From positions 62,001 to 126,000 of the forward strand of contig JAANDG010000327.1 in NCBI GenBank assembly GCA_036852015.1: a stretch of DNA of 64,000 bases, given 5' to 3'. The first letter of the stretch is position 1. The number at the start of each line of letters is the position of its first letter. This document shows positions 63,707 to 64,000 of this stretch, piece by piece. Source of the DNA: Pelodera strongyloides (lineage: Eukaryota > Nematoda > Chromadorea > Rhabditida > Rhabditidae). The notes below the pieces were generated by a model, which made no database searches, was not told where the DNA came from, and was given only the letters and a program-made list of their open reading frames with translations. A program made the translations under genes and the position numbers.

Positions 63707-64000
63707 GTACTGTAATTCTAAAGTTTCCTGAAATTTCCTGAGGGCCTGAGGTACGTTATTTCCTGAAATTCAAATTTCATAACCTGACTCATGTTATAAT
63801 CAGGTTTATCTTTACTTGTACAAAGTCATTTATTTCTTTTACGCTATATATCAGACTCCTTGTTTTCTTCTGTCGCTCAAAATCATGGCACTGAAGAATC
63901 AGCCAGTTCTTTTTTGTGTTATAGCTTGAATCTCACTATTATTCACATTTTTTAGATTATTATTGTAATAATGAATTGTCTTCCTTTTTTATACATACCG

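Overview
The window looks like nuclear DNA from a rhabditid, probably Caenorhabditis-like, nematode. The evidence is: an SRE-class serpentine receptor (a nematode-only family), interstitial TTAGGC telomere-type repeats, many small introns with TTTCAG-like acceptors, acceptors placed directly before start codons as in SL trans-splicing, and TTAA-flanked palindromic MITEs of the kind known from C. elegans. There are no rRNA genes, no operon-like bacterial genes and no CRISPR. All gene models below were spliced by hand and accepted only where reading frame and intron phase agree across the junctions.

Left third (1-24.3 kb): the 3' part of a GPI-anchored type-B carboxylesterase (52-6147, +, 15 visible exons); an NNMT/PNMT/TEMT-class small-molecule methyltransferase (12405-7725, -, 9 exons) with two homologous N-terminal exons that look like alternatives; a repeat-rich 8 kb gap; and a secreted, Gln/Pro-rich and Pro-Glu-repeat protein (24255-20704, -, 8 exons).

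Middle (25-49 kb): two paralogous genes with RNase HI folds on the same strand. The first (25047-31143) carries a C-terminal RS (SR-protein-like) domain. The second (39515-48346) lacks it. They share intron positions and phases, and both keep the catalytic Asp-Glu-Asp-Asp set. Between them lie a duplicated, decayed copy of the RS-encoding 3' end, a ~2.8 kb minisatellite of 35-bp units, and a Tc1-like transposon that jumped cleanly into that minisatellite. A truncated SRE-receptor relic also sits here.

Right third (49-64 kb): several TTAA foldback elements, a nearly complete SRE receptor gene (54028-51274, -) broken by a 4-base deletion, a long repeat-rich stretch, and the first exons of a small secreted protein (62883 onward, +).

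Mobile DNA is everywhere, mostly in introns: at least five TTAA-flanked inverted-repeat families, three other MITE families, tRNA-derived SINE-like elements including a two-hairpin composite form, a LINE tail and a Tc1 element. A filled/empty site pair at 48.4-49.4 kb shows directly that one foldback family duplicates TTAA on insertion.
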